Source of the DNA: Phocaeicola_A sp045647865
GTDB lineage: Bacteria; Bacteroidota; Bacteroidia; Bacteroidales; Bacteroidaceae
Reading direction: 5' to 3'
Assembly (NCBI GenBank): GCA_045647865.1
Contig: JAZRMW010000005.1
Span: forward strand, 4,798 to 68,797
Length of the DNA stretch: 64,000 bases
A program made the position numbers and the translations under genes. The notes below the pieces were generated by a model that searched no databases, had not been told where the DNA came from, and was given only the letters and a program-made list of their open reading frames with translations. This document shows positions 37,184-44,833 of the stretch, piece after piece (position 1 is the stretch's first letter; each line of letters begins with the position of its first letter).

Positions 37184-37525
37184 ATCGATTCCAGTTTAAA
37201 TGTCTTAATGTAACCTTTGCTGATTATTATTCATTAATCAAACAAGCGTACCTTTGTCAGGGATAAATTGGGGTCAATGCTTATCAACTTCTATGCTAAT
37301 TCTGTCAGCGTGAATAATTCGGGATAACCAGATTGTAGAAATACAAAACTTGACTTTTTCATTCATTCTTCAAATTAAGAATTACACCAATAAACTATGC
37401 AAAACTATTAAAATGACTCCTATGTGTGCAAATTTGCACATATGATATTTCTGTCGAGTTCTTCTTCCTTGAAACTAATGAATCTTTTCTTTCCATGAGA
37501 ATTTTATTAAAAAGGTATTCGCCCA
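37184..37525 (-). other. Long leader of the MmeI-like gene
   Basis: 340 bp between a cassette promoter and the MmeI-like ATG. It holds one small minus-strand frame (37395-37496, 33 codons, starting MERKDSLVSRKKN) of doubtful reality, which may be the stub of a lost cassette gene, and the palindrome at 37425-37440. No other gene is seen. Confidence 0.5.
37425..37440. promoter_or_regulatory. Perfect 16-bp palindrome, candidate operator
   Basis: TGTGCAAATTTGCACA, perfectly self-complementary, in the leader of the restriction-modification gene. The shape suits a dimeric regulator. Confidence 0.45.
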
Positions 37526-37556
37526 CAAAATTAACATAAACCCATCAGAAAACAAA
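37526..37556 (-). promoter_or_regulatory. Cassette promoter 1 (upstream of MmeI-like gene)
   Basis: TTTG (37553-37556), 19 nt, TAATTTTG (37526-37533). A perfect Bacteroidales promoter inside the repeated block. Confidence 0.75.
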
Positions 37557-37601
37557 ATATATCAATTGTTTTTTATAGAAACTGACCATAAGAATATAAA
37601 A

Positions 37602-37633
37602 AAGAAAGGGCAAAGCCCATCAGCCTTGCCCTT
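37602..37633 (-). terminator. Terminator of toxin-antitoxin cassette
   Basis: An 11-bp stem with one mismatch (37606-37616 with 37623-37633), then TTCTTTTTTAT on the minus strand. Repeated at about 39605-39633 and 40627-40655. Confidence 0.8.
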
Positions 37634-37642
37634 CACCATTTC

Positions 37643-37921
37643 CTATTCTTCCAACTCTTCAGTAACTATACGACGAGTTTCCTTTTTGTAATCCCGGCGA
37701 TTGTATGATTCACCTCGACACATCCAACAACTACAGGGAGTGCCCGTAGTTTTATAGACGTAGCTCCCTTTCTGCTTGGCCAGCTCGAACCAATGCGGAT
37801 CATCGATAAGATTACCGTCTTCATCCCATGCGCCCCACTTGAATGTGGCACGCAAAATCATTCTCGCCTTAAACAAACGCCATTGATGACGCTTTCTCCA
37901 AAGTTTGTTTCTTTTTTCCAT
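37643..37921 (-). CDS. Small Cys-rich conserved protein, hypothetical
   Basis: 92 residues: a basic N-terminus (MEKRNKLWRKRHQWRLFKAR), GAWDEDG, then TPCSCWMCRGESYNRRDYKKE with three Cys in a C-x-C-x-x-C cluster that could bind zinc, and an acidic end. Function unknown. Fragments of its 3' end stand directly downstream of the KilA-N gene (39640-39708) and of the lipoprotein gene (40660-40753), so this gene's tail travels with the junction block. Confidence 0.75.
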   Translation of the reverse strand: MEKRNKLWRKRHQWRLFKARMILRATFKWGAWDEDGNLIDDPHWFELAKQKGSYVYKTTGTPCSCWMCRGESYNRRDYKKETRRIVTEELEE

Positions 37922-38078
37922 CGTCTCGTTCTATTACATGAATTATGAACGATGGATTCAATAATGAGAAATTTCTTGTCGTCTCCATAGCGATATAATT
38001 TTTACAATGAATAATTACTCCATAAAAAACAAAAGTTATGCCAACACCGCATTCAGACATTTTGGCAGGAATGAAGAG

Positions 38079-38444
38079 TTACACTCCCAGCACTATATCG
38101 GGGTCTATATCCAATTCCTTACTGATGACTCGTGCTACTTTCAACGTTGGTTCAGTCGTTCCTAAAAGAATATTAGTGACTTCAGCCACACTTATACCAA
38201 GCATCATAGCGAGGTCATTCTCCGACAAATCTTTTTCCTCCATACGCAACTTGATGACATCAACCAACGCTGGTTCACCAACAGCATAGTGCTCTTCGGA
38301 ATAGTCTGCAACCAAACCACTAAGCAACACAAATTCAATGTAAGTAGGATCGTCCGTAGGCATATCTTCGCGAATCAATGGCAACAGTTGTTCCACCCGT
38401 TGTTCTGCCCATGCGTACTGTATTTCATTTTCAATCTTAGCCAT
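38079..38444 (-). CDS. XRE/HigA-type antitoxin candidate
   Basis: 121 residues. The N-terminal 60 residues are acidic and helical. Residues about 62-121 are an XRE helix-turn-helix (MLGISVAEVTNILLG as the recognition unit), resembling the COG5499/HigA group. It begins 7 bp after the stop of the RelA/SpoT-domain gene, in the toxin-then-antitoxin order of higBA-type loci, so it is probably the DNA-binding antitoxin of that gene. Confidence 0.83.
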   Translation of the reverse strand: MAKIENEIQYAWAEQRVEQLLPLIREDMPTDDPTYIEFVLLSGLVADYSEEHYAVGEPALVDVIKLRMEEKDLSENDLAMMLGISVAEVTNILLGTTEPTLKVARVISKELDIDPDIVLGV

Positions 38445-38451
38445 AGTTATC

Positions 38452-39498
38452 TTACTTATGTTTTAAAAAGTCAAGTTTACATTTTTCTTCAAATTCATTC
38501 AGCACTTCAATGAACATTTCAGTATCAAGGAAGTAACTTGGATAGGCTTTCTGTAGTTTTTCAATCTTCTTCATGGAGACCATCAAGGCTGCTTCTTTTG
38601 ACGTAATGGAGTGCTCTATTTTTGAGAAGAGTTCGGATGCAAGGACTTCTTCTTTTGAATCGAAACACTTGATTTTTACACGCTTGTTTATAAAATCTAT
38701 AACCAACACACAACAGCAATCACCCGCCAGCTTGTATCCTTCAAAATCAACGTCAACCCTCAATGCTCTGAGTGTGTCAACCAATTTATGTTTGTTGGAA
38801 TAAGAAAAATACTCTTGGTAAAGTTGCTCGTCGGAGTAATGTTCATATCCAGGAAGAACCGCTTTATCCTCCAGCTTTGAGAATATAGCACAGACCAATT
38901 TAAAGAATCCCCGCCATACACTTCCGTCCTGCAAAGATGCCTTCAGAGAGGTGCCTGAAATAAGACTGGCCGTCTCCACAGCCATGGCCCAACTATGCTG
39001 AATTGTAGTACGTATCTGTAATTCTATTTGCAGACCATCCAGCTCTTGATTTTCAGAATGGTATTTATATACATAGTGAATACTGCGGTATCCACTTACT
39101 TTAGGAGATGAAATATAATCATAGATTTTCTTGAGGGTAAAATGTTGGGGTACATACGATAATATGACCGTCTCCACCTTCTCCAAGGTAATTGTATCAG
39201 GAAAGACAAAACGGATACCGCCAATGTCGTGCAATCCTCCAAGCCCCATATTACCCTCTTTGTTATTGCGTATTTTTTCGACAATGGACTGCATTCGCTT
39301 GATTCGTTGCGAAGAGAATTCGAAAGAAATGCCATGTTTTGACAACAAGGCAGTCAGTTCTTCGTTCAGTTCGCGAAGAACGGGAAGATGTGACTTGCGC
39401 CAATCGGTCACCAATTCCATAGCTTGCTGACGCTCGAATGGCTCATCACCAATCAAAGCAAAACCTGCTCTATCTATTTCTTTTCTTTTATATTTCAT
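38452..39498 (-). CDS. RelA/SpoT-domain protein, candidate toxSAS toxin
   Basis: 348 residues with only a synthetase-like domain and no HD hydrolase, TGS or ACT domains. RelA/SpoT motifs are seen at QRIKRMQSIVEKI, GLHDIGGIRFVF, YISSPKVSGYRSIHYVY and ELQIRTTIQHSWAMAVE. The C-terminal 130 residues are helical and unrecognised. Small alarmone synthetases of this sort that pair with an antitoxin either make toxic (pp)pApp or pyrophosphorylate tRNA ends (family knowledge). It is transcribed from cassette promoter 2, followed after 7 bp by an XRE gene. Confidence 0.88.
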   Translation of the reverse strand: MKYKRKEIDRAGFALIGDEPFERQQAMELVTDWRKSHLPVLRELNEELTALLSKHGISFEFSSQRIKRMQSIVEKIRNNKEGNMGLGGLHDIGGIRFVFPDTITLEKVETVILSYVPQHFTLKKIYDYISSPKVSGYRSIHYVYKYHSENQELDGLQIELQIRTTIQHSWAMAVETASLISGTSLKASLQDGSVWRGFFKLVCAIFSKLEDKAVLPGYEHYSDEQLYQEYFSYSNKHKLVDTLRALRVDVDFEGYKLAGDCCCVLVIDFINKRVKIKCFDSKEEVLASELFSKIEHSITSKEAALMVSMKKIEKLQKAYPSYFLDTEMFIEVLNEFEEKCKLDFLKHK

Positions 39499-39514
39499 GG
39501 TAATATAGCATTCT

Positions 39515-39708
39515 GCCTACAAAATTAGCACAATCCGATCGGAATACAAAACATATTGACAGTTTTTTATAGAAACAGACCGCAAGTGTCTAAAATAAGA
39601 AAGGGTAAAGCCTCATTCAGCCTTACCCTTTTCCATTTCTACTCTTCCAACTCTTCTGTGACTATACGACGAGTTTCATTCTTGTAAATCCGACGAATGT
39701 ATGATTCA
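39515..39708 (-). repeat. Cassette junction block, copy 2
   Basis: Same layout as copy 1. It holds the last ~23 codons of the 92-residue gene (39640-39708, no start), a terminator hairpin (about 39605-39633) and a promoter (39520-39550). The stop codon of the KilA-N gene (39706-39708) lies exactly at the block's outer edge. Confidence 0.8.
39520..39550 (-). promoter_or_regulatory. Cassette promoter 2 (toxin-antitoxin pair)
   Basis: TTTG (39547-39550), 19 nt, TAATTTTG (39520-39527); 22 bp before the toxin ATG. Confidence 0.8.
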
Positions 39709-40506
39709 TTTTAACAATTTCCTGTCCCCATCCCCTTCCAGCACTTTCATCTGCTGAATGGCTATCTGATTGAGCTTCACAAGGCGTTCGGTTTGGGGAA
39801 GACCATCATTGATGAGGACGGCATTGATGTTCTCCATATTGGAAAGGCAAATAAGTTCATTGATGGTGGCATAATCGCGGATATTTCCCTTCAGTTCAGG
39901 ATTGGCTTCACGCCATTGTTTGGCTGTTATTCCGAACATGGCTACATTCAACACATCGGCCTCCTCTGCATAGATGACGCTTGCCTGTGCAGCAGTCACC
40001 TCTTCGGGGATAAGATTACTCTTAATGGCATCCGTATGAATGCGGTAGTTTATCTTTGAAAGTTCCCGTTTGGCTGACCAACCAAGAAACTTTTGTTCTT
40101 CGGCTTTGAGGCGTTGGAATTCACTTATAAGATACACTTTAAACTCCGGACTAATCCACATCGCAAATTCAAAAGCAATATCTTTGTGTGCATAGGTGCC
40201 ACCATAACGTCCGGCTTTCGAAATGATACCAATTGCATTAGTTTTTTCCATCCACTCTTTTGCACTCAAACGATAATTGTTCAAACCTGCTTGACTTTTA
40301 ATTATGTCGAATTCGGCACAATTAAAATTGGAATTATTCAATTGCTCCCATATACCAAGGAACTCTACGGTATTCCTATTGCGCAACCAATTGGAAAAAA
40401 AGAACTCACCATCCTTTGCTTTCAGCATATCTGTAAGGCTGATGTAATCTTCATCTTTAACTTTCAAGACCGAGATTTCTGTATCTTTTACAATTATCTT
40501 TGCCAT
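39706..40506 (-). CDS. KilA-N domain protein
   Basis: 266 residues. The N-terminal DNA-binding KilA-N domain shows DEDYISLTDMLKAKDGEFFFSNWLRNRNTVEFLGIWE and GRYGGTYAHKDIAFEFAMWISPEFKVYLI, followed by a helical C-terminal region. KilA-N proteins are typical of phages and mobile islands and are thought to bind DNA; the exact role is unknown. It is expressed from cassette promoter 3 and ends on the edge of junction block 2. Confidence 0.92.
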   Translation of the reverse strand: MAKIIVKDTEISVLKVKDEDYISLTDMLKAKDGEFFFSNWLRNRNTVEFLGIWEQLNNSNFNCAEFDIIKSQAGLNNYRLSAKEWMEKTNAIGIISKAGRYGGTYAHKDIAFEFAMWISPEFKVYLISEFQRLKAEEQKFLGWSAKRELSKINYRIHTDAIKSNLIPEEVTAAQASVIYAEEADVLNVAMFGITAKQWREANPELKGNIRDYATINELICLSNMENINAVLINDGLPQTERLVKLNQIAIQQMKVLEGDGDRKLLK

Positions 40507-40547
40507 ACTTAGCTACGTTCTTACATTCATATCAAAATTCTAATACT

Positions 40548-40753
40548 GCCTACAAAGATACACAAACCTATCGTAATACAAAATATATTGATGTATTTTA
40601 TTTAAAGAATGTAAGAATATAAAAAAGAAAGGGCAAAGCCCCTCGGCCTTGCTCTTCATCATTTCCTATTCTTCCAACTCTTTAATAACTATACGACGAG
40701 TTTCCTTTTTGTAATCCCAGCGATTGTATGATTCTCACCGACACATCCAACAA
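40548..40753 (-). repeat. Cassette junction block, copy 3
   Basis: Same layout as copies 1 and 2: the 3' fragment of the 92-residue gene (about 40660-40753, reaching back to its Cys codons), a terminator hairpin (about 40627-40655) and a promoter (40553-40582). The lipoprotein stop at 40762-40764 lies 9 bp beyond it. Confidence 0.8.
40553..40582 (-). promoter_or_regulatory. Cassette promoter 3 (KilA-N gene)
   Basis: TTTG (40579-40582), 18 nt, TATCTTTG (40553-40560). Leader of about 40 nt. Confidence 0.7.
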
Positions 40754-40761
40754 GCGTATAA

Positions 40762-41460
40762 TCAACCAATATCTGTAATATGGCAATCATCCATATAGAT
40801 GGTTGTACCATAATAACTATTGATGCCAAATTCAAAATAGTAAACAGTCGGTGGAACTTCTATTGTCTCGTCAAATTGTAGCCAAACGTTCAATTTATGC
40901 GGAAGGTATGTCAAACCATATCCACCTCCACGAAGAATGCGATAAGTATCTTCGTTATAGAATTTCTTCAACTCTTCAATCGATATTGTGTACTTTTCTG
41001 CTTGTTTTGTTCTGAAATAACAGTAGGTACGTGCTCCGTTTGCTTTCCATTGTTCAATGTAATATTTGAAGCGTATCCTTATCTTCTGGCCAGGATATAC
41101 GGAAATCAATTGATCGATTCGTGCTGTATTCCCTTTTTCCGGTGATTGCATTTTGGCAGAATATTTTCCTTCATAGACAATCGTATGATTCATTTTTACG
41201 TTCACATCATTGTCAAAAAGAAGCCAATCCGTTGCTTGTAAAAATGGAAATGTCTGCCATCTTTCCAATCCTCCATTTTTTAACAGATTCTCATTATCTT
41301 CCTTACAACAAACGGTATCACAAATTGTAGGATTTTTCCAGTTTGGCTCAACAGTGTCATCAATCGCATCCTCCACAATTTTGTCTATTTCATCCGTATT
41401 ACAATTGACCAAGATAACACCTATGAGAAATAAAATCAGATGAATAAATCCTTTTTTCAT
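40762..41460 (-). other. Likely independent lipoprotein start within the fused frame
   Basis: 232 residues from the ATG at 41458-41460, with a signal and lipobox LVNC. The mature region (about 60-232) has GLERWQTFPFLQATDWLLF, YSAKMQSPEKG and YYFEFGINSYYGTTIYMDD, resembling the jelly-roll domains of Bacteroidales surface lipoproteins. Confidence 0.6.
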
Positions 41461-42054
41461 GTCACACTTTTTTAGTTCGCTTGTTACCTCGGGTAAAGTA
41501 TCTTTGAAATTTGTCAACGCCTTACCTTCACGTTCATACAAGTTGGCATTCATGTGATTGAGCATCACATCACGACTCCATCCCTCTTCCATTGTCTTTC
41601 GTACATAATAAAAAGCCTTTGCAGGTTCTTTACTATATTTATCCATCAAGAAACGATGATGTCCCCATGGAATAGAAAAAAGTATTTCATCCAATTGTGC
41701 CACAAGCTGTGGCACTTTTTGTTCTTCTAATTGTGCCACAGCTTGTGGCATAATTACAATATACTGACTATAAAGAAGATAAAACTTTTTGCTATAATAG
41801 ATATTACGAACAGAAAGCCCTGTTGCATTAGGATTTCTATGCTGTAAATCGGCTGAGAGTTTTCTTATAACTCCTTGTCCCCAACGTTCTTCAACATGCA
41901 ATTCTTCTATATCACGACTGAGTTCCCAATAATATCTCAGCAATTCTCGATTTACCTTTACAGATGCACGAACCTGACTCTGACGGTATCGCACACTAAG
42001 TTCCTCCACCCATTGCAGGTAATCCTTATCCAATATGTTTATAGACTTGCTCAT
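40762..42054 (-). CDS. Truncated DUF1016 (YhcG) N-domain read in frame into a lipoprotein
   Basis: 430 codons without a stop. Residues 1-195 are the DUF1016 N-terminal domain (VRASVKVNRELLRYYWELSRDI, RNPNATGLSVRNIYYSKKFY, SIPWGHH, AKAFYYVRKTMEEGW) and stop where the catalytic PD-(D/E)XK domain should begin. At residue 199 a complete lipoprotein start follows (MKKGFIHLILFLIGVILVNC), then a 210-residue beta-rich secreted domain of carbohydrate-binding or choice-of-anchor type. The natural products are probably a remnant of DUF1016 and a separate lipoprotein starting at 41460. A DNA join is the likely cause. Confidence 0.75.
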   Translation of the reverse strand: MSKSINILDKDYLQWVEELSVRYRQSQVRASVKVNRELLRYYWELSRDIEELHVEERWGQGVIRKLSADLQHRNPNATGLSVRNIYYSKKFYLLYSQYIVIMPQAVAQLEEQKVPQLVAQLDEILFSIPWGHHRFLMDKYSKEPAKAFYYVRKTMEEGWSRDVMLNHMNANLYEREGKALTNFKDTLPEVTSELKKCDMKKGFIHLILFLIGVILVNCNTDEIDKIVEDAIDDTVEPNWKNPTICDTVCCKEDNENLLKNGGLERWQTFPFLQATDWLLFDNDVNVKMNHTIVYEGKYSAKMQSPEKGNTARIDQLISVYPGQKIRIRFKYYIEQWKANGARTYCYFRTKQAEKYTISIEELKKFYNEDTYRILRGGGYGLTYLPHKLNVWLQFDETIEVPPTVYYFEFGINSYYGTTIYMDDCHITDIG

Positions 42055-42089
42055 ACAGCTTTATGACATTAGATTCTCCTTTTCGCCCA

Positions 42090-42120
42090 CAAAGTTACCA
42101 TAAACCCATCAGAAAACAAA
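42090..42120 (-). promoter_or_regulatory. Cassette promoter 4 (DUF1016-lipoprotein)
   Basis: TTTG (42117-42120), 19 nt, TAACTTTG (42090-42097). The surrounding 42084-42145 is close to junction block 1 over about 60 bp; no terminator or gene tail follows this copy. Confidence 0.75.
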
Positions 42121-42248
42121 ACATATCAGTTGTTTTTTAAAGACATTGTTAAATCCCTGCGAATTCGAACAGGATAATAAAGAGGGAATACCTTTCATTG
42201 TAGTCAACATCATTTGTATGAGTCATAAACAATGCAATGAAATGGTCG

Positions 42249-42310
42249 GAAGAATGGTATTCTTCCATCGCGAAGATTAGTAATCTTCCATTTATAAGAA
42301 TGGTATTCTT
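42249..42310. repeat. Array A: three palindromes at 23-bp centre spacing
   Basis: GAAGAATGGTATTCTTC (42249-42265), GAAGATTAGTAATCTTC (42272-42288) and AAGAATGGTATTCTT (42296-42310). Centres lie at 42257, 42280 and 42303. No gene is seen. Confidence 0.85.
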
Positions 42311-42352
42311 CTGAACGGAGTTAATAGTTTATCGGTTGCCTTTTTATTTAAT

Positions 42353-42497
42353 CAGATTTAAGCGTAATGCAGCCACATTTAAGAACTGTCGGGCGACGCT
42401 TAAGCGTAGCTGGATAACGCTTAAGCGTTAGTTCAGTTTCGCTTAAGAGAAAATGCAGTTACGCTTAAGCGATACTGGATTTACGCTTAAGCGATAA
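42353..42497. repeat. Array B: seven TTAAG-core units at 21-22-bp spacing
   Basis: TTAAG begins at 42358, 42379, 42400, 42421, 42443, 42465 and 42487, giving spacings 21, 21, 21, 22, 22, 22. Complete units read ACGCTTAAGCG, a palindromic core. The sequence between cores is not conserved apart from flanking CG/ACGC. The remaining gap 42506-42645 shows nothing more. Confidence 0.88.
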
Positions 42498-42644
42498 TTT
42501 GAGACAATTTACGATTGTAAAATATAGCTGATTATCAATAATTTACGAGATGTATGTAATTTCGTTTTTATCAAAAGTGTAAACCCTTTCAGTAGGGATT
42601 TTGGGAAAATGTCTATTCTTTTAGCTAATTTATAGAACCTCCCT

Positions 42645-42685
42645 TCAAAAAAAATCTCCTTCACTCAACTGCTCGAGTGAAGGAG
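42645..42685 (-). terminator. Terminator after Rid-family gene
   Basis: An 11-bp perfect stem (42656-42666 with 42675-42685) with an 8-nt loop is followed on the minus strand by ATTTTTTTTG. Confidence 0.88.
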
Positions 42686-42714
42686 GATATGTATATGAGA
42701 TAAATAGTCGCTAT

Positions 42715-43842
42715 TTAGAATGCCGAAAACTCGGGATTTTCCATCTTCTTTACTGCCATGCACTCCATCTCGACCAACCAACCGGGACGGCAGACGGGGG
42801 CGAGGAGGAATACGGTGGGGACATTGGGGAAACGCTCGTCGAACATCTGACGGACAACACTGTAGTCGGCAATGTCGCGCAGATAGACGATGAGGTGAGC
42901 CATGTGGTCGAAGGTGCAATCGGCTTCGGCAAGCAGGGTCTCCACATTCTCCCACATTCGGTGGGTTTGTTGGCGGATGTCGCCGGGATACATGATTTCG
43001 CCCTTGTTGTTGATGCTGGCCGTGCCTGAAATGAATACATGGCGACGATCGCCATAATCTACACGTGTGCCACGCTCGAAACTGACTCCGTATTCATAAG
43101 TGGGATTCAGGTGCGTGGGTGCATAGAGGTGACGAATCTGCTCGGGCTTTACTCCGTCAATGGCGTAGGTATCCATCAGTACGAGGACTTTCGGGTCGGC
43201 ATGGCGTCCGGCAATACCTGTGCTGGCGATGAAGTGGGTCTTGTCCGTAAGATTTTGGGTAAAAAATACATCGTTGCGTCCCTTCACCACGCCGGCATAG
43301 TTGACATCTACATTCTGTACAAAGAACCATGTGCGTATGCAATTGTCGGCCAAACGGCATCCTTGTTCGGCCAATTGCATCACATAGTCATTGAGTAGGA
43401 TACGTGTCTGGTACTCTGAATTGGTCGCGCGGTTGAAGGCTGAACCTCCCCACAAGTGGCGGTATGCACCATGCTTCACCTCGCAGAGGCCATTACCCAA
43501 GGCACGTGTCTGCACATCGGTCATCAGATAGACCCACAATGCTATCTTGGAGCCATCCAGTGGAGACTGCTCCACAATGGAGAGCGCACAACCGGAGGTT
43601 TCCATCTCGATAGCCATCAGATAGTCTGCCTGATTGGCCGCATCGCTCAGGAAATAACGCTTGAATACGGGAGTTGCACCCTTTGCCTCGCCTTGCAACA
43701 AGGTGTCGTATGCTTCCATCAAGGCATCAACCTGCTCTTTGTAGGTCAGTGCTGGATTGGTCACATGAATCATGGCGTGATATTCGGTCACACCACCCGA
43801 TGCATCGTATTTATAGAGTTCTATATCTGTATGATTCTGCAT
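42715..43842 (-). CDS. Rid/YjgF-family protein, two-domain
   Basis: 375 residues. The C-terminal ~130 residues are a RidA-type domain (VFISGTASINNKGEIMYPGD, QTHRMWENVETLLAEA, VPTVFLLAPVCRPGWLVEME). The N-terminal 200 residues are a diverged relative of the same fold or its partner. RidA proteins deaminate reactive enamines and imines; the long two-domain form is common in Bacteroidales but its substrate is unknown. A TACTTTTG -7 box is at 43863-43870. The 272-bp gap to the next gene is AT-rich with nothing recognisable. Confidence 0.88.
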   Translation of the reverse strand: MQNHTDIELYKYDASGGVTEYHAMIHVTNPALTYKEQVDALMEAYDTLLQGEAKGATPVFKRYFLSDAANQADYLMAIEMETSGCALSIVEQSPLDGSKIALWVYLMTDVQTRALGNGLCEVKHGAYRHLWGGSAFNRATNSEYQTRILLNDYVMQLAEQGCRLADNCIRTWFFVQNVDVNYAGVVKGRNDVFFTQNLTDKTHFIASTGIAGRHADPKVLVLMDTYAIDGVKPEQIRHLYAPTHLNPTYEYGVSFERGTRVDYGDRRHVFISGTASINNKGEIMYPGDIRQQTHRMWENVETLLAEADCTFDHMAHLIVYLRDIADYSVVRQMFDERFPNVPTVFLLAPVCRPGWLVEMECMAVKKMENPEFSAF

Positions 43843-44114
43843 AGCTTTTTCTGTTACGGTTACAAAAGTACAGAATATTTGTGAATTACGGATAATGAAT
43901 TGTAATTTTCATCAGAAAGATTGAAACAAAAGTGCTACAAACGATTATGGATTGTCAATTGGGAAGGAACATTTTCACCTTTTGAATGTTTAATATATCT
44001 ATACTCACACTAAAAAACATGAAAAGAAGAAACGAAGATAAAGGTAAATACAATAATACAGACTTTATAGCGTAAGTAGTGTAAAGAATCTTCATTTTAA
44101 TTATAAAAAAAGTC

Positions 44115-44675
44115 ATGGTAGGTTTATTGTTATTGTTTGCTTTAATAGCCATATTGCTTATCTGGTTCTTCTTGGCGTTTCCATTATATCTGATCGCAAA
44201 GAAGTGTGGAATCACAAATAACAAGAAAAAGTTCACACTCTTCATGTGTTCGCCCTTGATGGTAATGGGGGGATTGTTAATCGCTTTTTTCATTTATACA
44301 GAAATATGGGGAGATGCCAAACCAAGGGAAGCAGACATGGACAAAGACCGCATTGAACGCATCACCAAGGTGAGATTACCCGATTTTGAGATGATTGACT
44401 TCAAACAAGAAAGCGCAGGATTTCTCCCTGACTACGAGAACACCTACACTATAGAATTCAAGGAGGAGTTGTCCGATGAATTCTATGCCAAACTCGATAG
44501 TTTGGTCAACGACGGAGTATGGAAAAAATATGATAACGGATACGGTTTTAATGCCAGTTGGGGAAGCAATGGAATGCCAACACCAGAGGGGGAAAATGAA
44601 AAAGAAGATCGTTTTTATGGTATCCGCATAGAGAAAGGAAGCAAAACGGCCACCATCACGGCAGGTGTGTGGTAA
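44115..44675 (+). CDS. Hypothetical membrane protein
   Basis: 186 residues with two N-terminal membrane helices (about 1-28 and 43-63) and then a soluble alpha/beta domain (about 75-186) rich in acidic residues. I do not recognise the family. It is flanked by AT-rich non-coding DNA upstream and a TACGAGT-type repeat (44684-44720) downstream. The length, start context and codon pattern favour a real gene over the antisense frame at 43955-44293. Confidence 0.8.
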   Translation: MVGLLLLFALIAILLIWFFLAFPLYLIAKKCGITNNKKKFTLFMCSPLMVMGGLLIAFFIYTEIWGDAKPREADMDKDRIERITKVRLPDFEMIDFKQESAGFLPDYENTYTIEFKEELSDEFYAKLDSLVNDGVWKKYDNGYGFNASWGSNGMPTPEGENEKEDRFYGIRIEKGSKTATITAGVW

Positions 44676-44764
44676 ATATTGATAAGCTACAAGTTACGAG
44701 TGAAAAAGAGACGAGCGACCACTCTTACCACACATAGGCCGTAATGGGAGTTAACCATTAACCA

Positions 44765-44810
44765 GATATAAATTAAAAAGGGGATGTGTTCACATAGGAC
44801 ACATCCCCTT
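44765..44810 (-). terminator. Hairpin between membrane protein and ABC-F genes
   Basis: A 12-bp perfect stem (44778-44789 with 44799-44810) and a 9-nt loop. On the minus strand it is followed by TTTAATTTAT, serving the ABC-F gene; it may also stop plus-strand transcription. Confidence 0.75.
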
Positions 44811-44833
44811 ATAGGTTTCATACAAAGTATTCA

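Larger units (their letters stand above)
37521..37732 (-). repeat. Cassette junction block, copy 1
   Basis: About 212 bp holding, in minus-strand order, the 3' end of the 92-residue gene, a terminator hairpin (37606-37633 followed by T6) and a promoter (37526-37556). Clear relatives stand at 39515-39708 and 40548-40753, with the promoter part again at 42084-42145. Confidence 0.8.

Noticed and set aside
42353..42497. Array B as a CRISPR array
   Set aside because: The conserved part is only about 11 bp, the unit length is 21-22 bp, and no cas genes are present; CRISPR repeats are longer with ~30-bp spacers.
43955..44293. 112-codon minus-strand frame
   Set aside because: It overlaps the start of the better-supported membrane protein at 44115 and has low-complexity Asn/Lys/Phe content.
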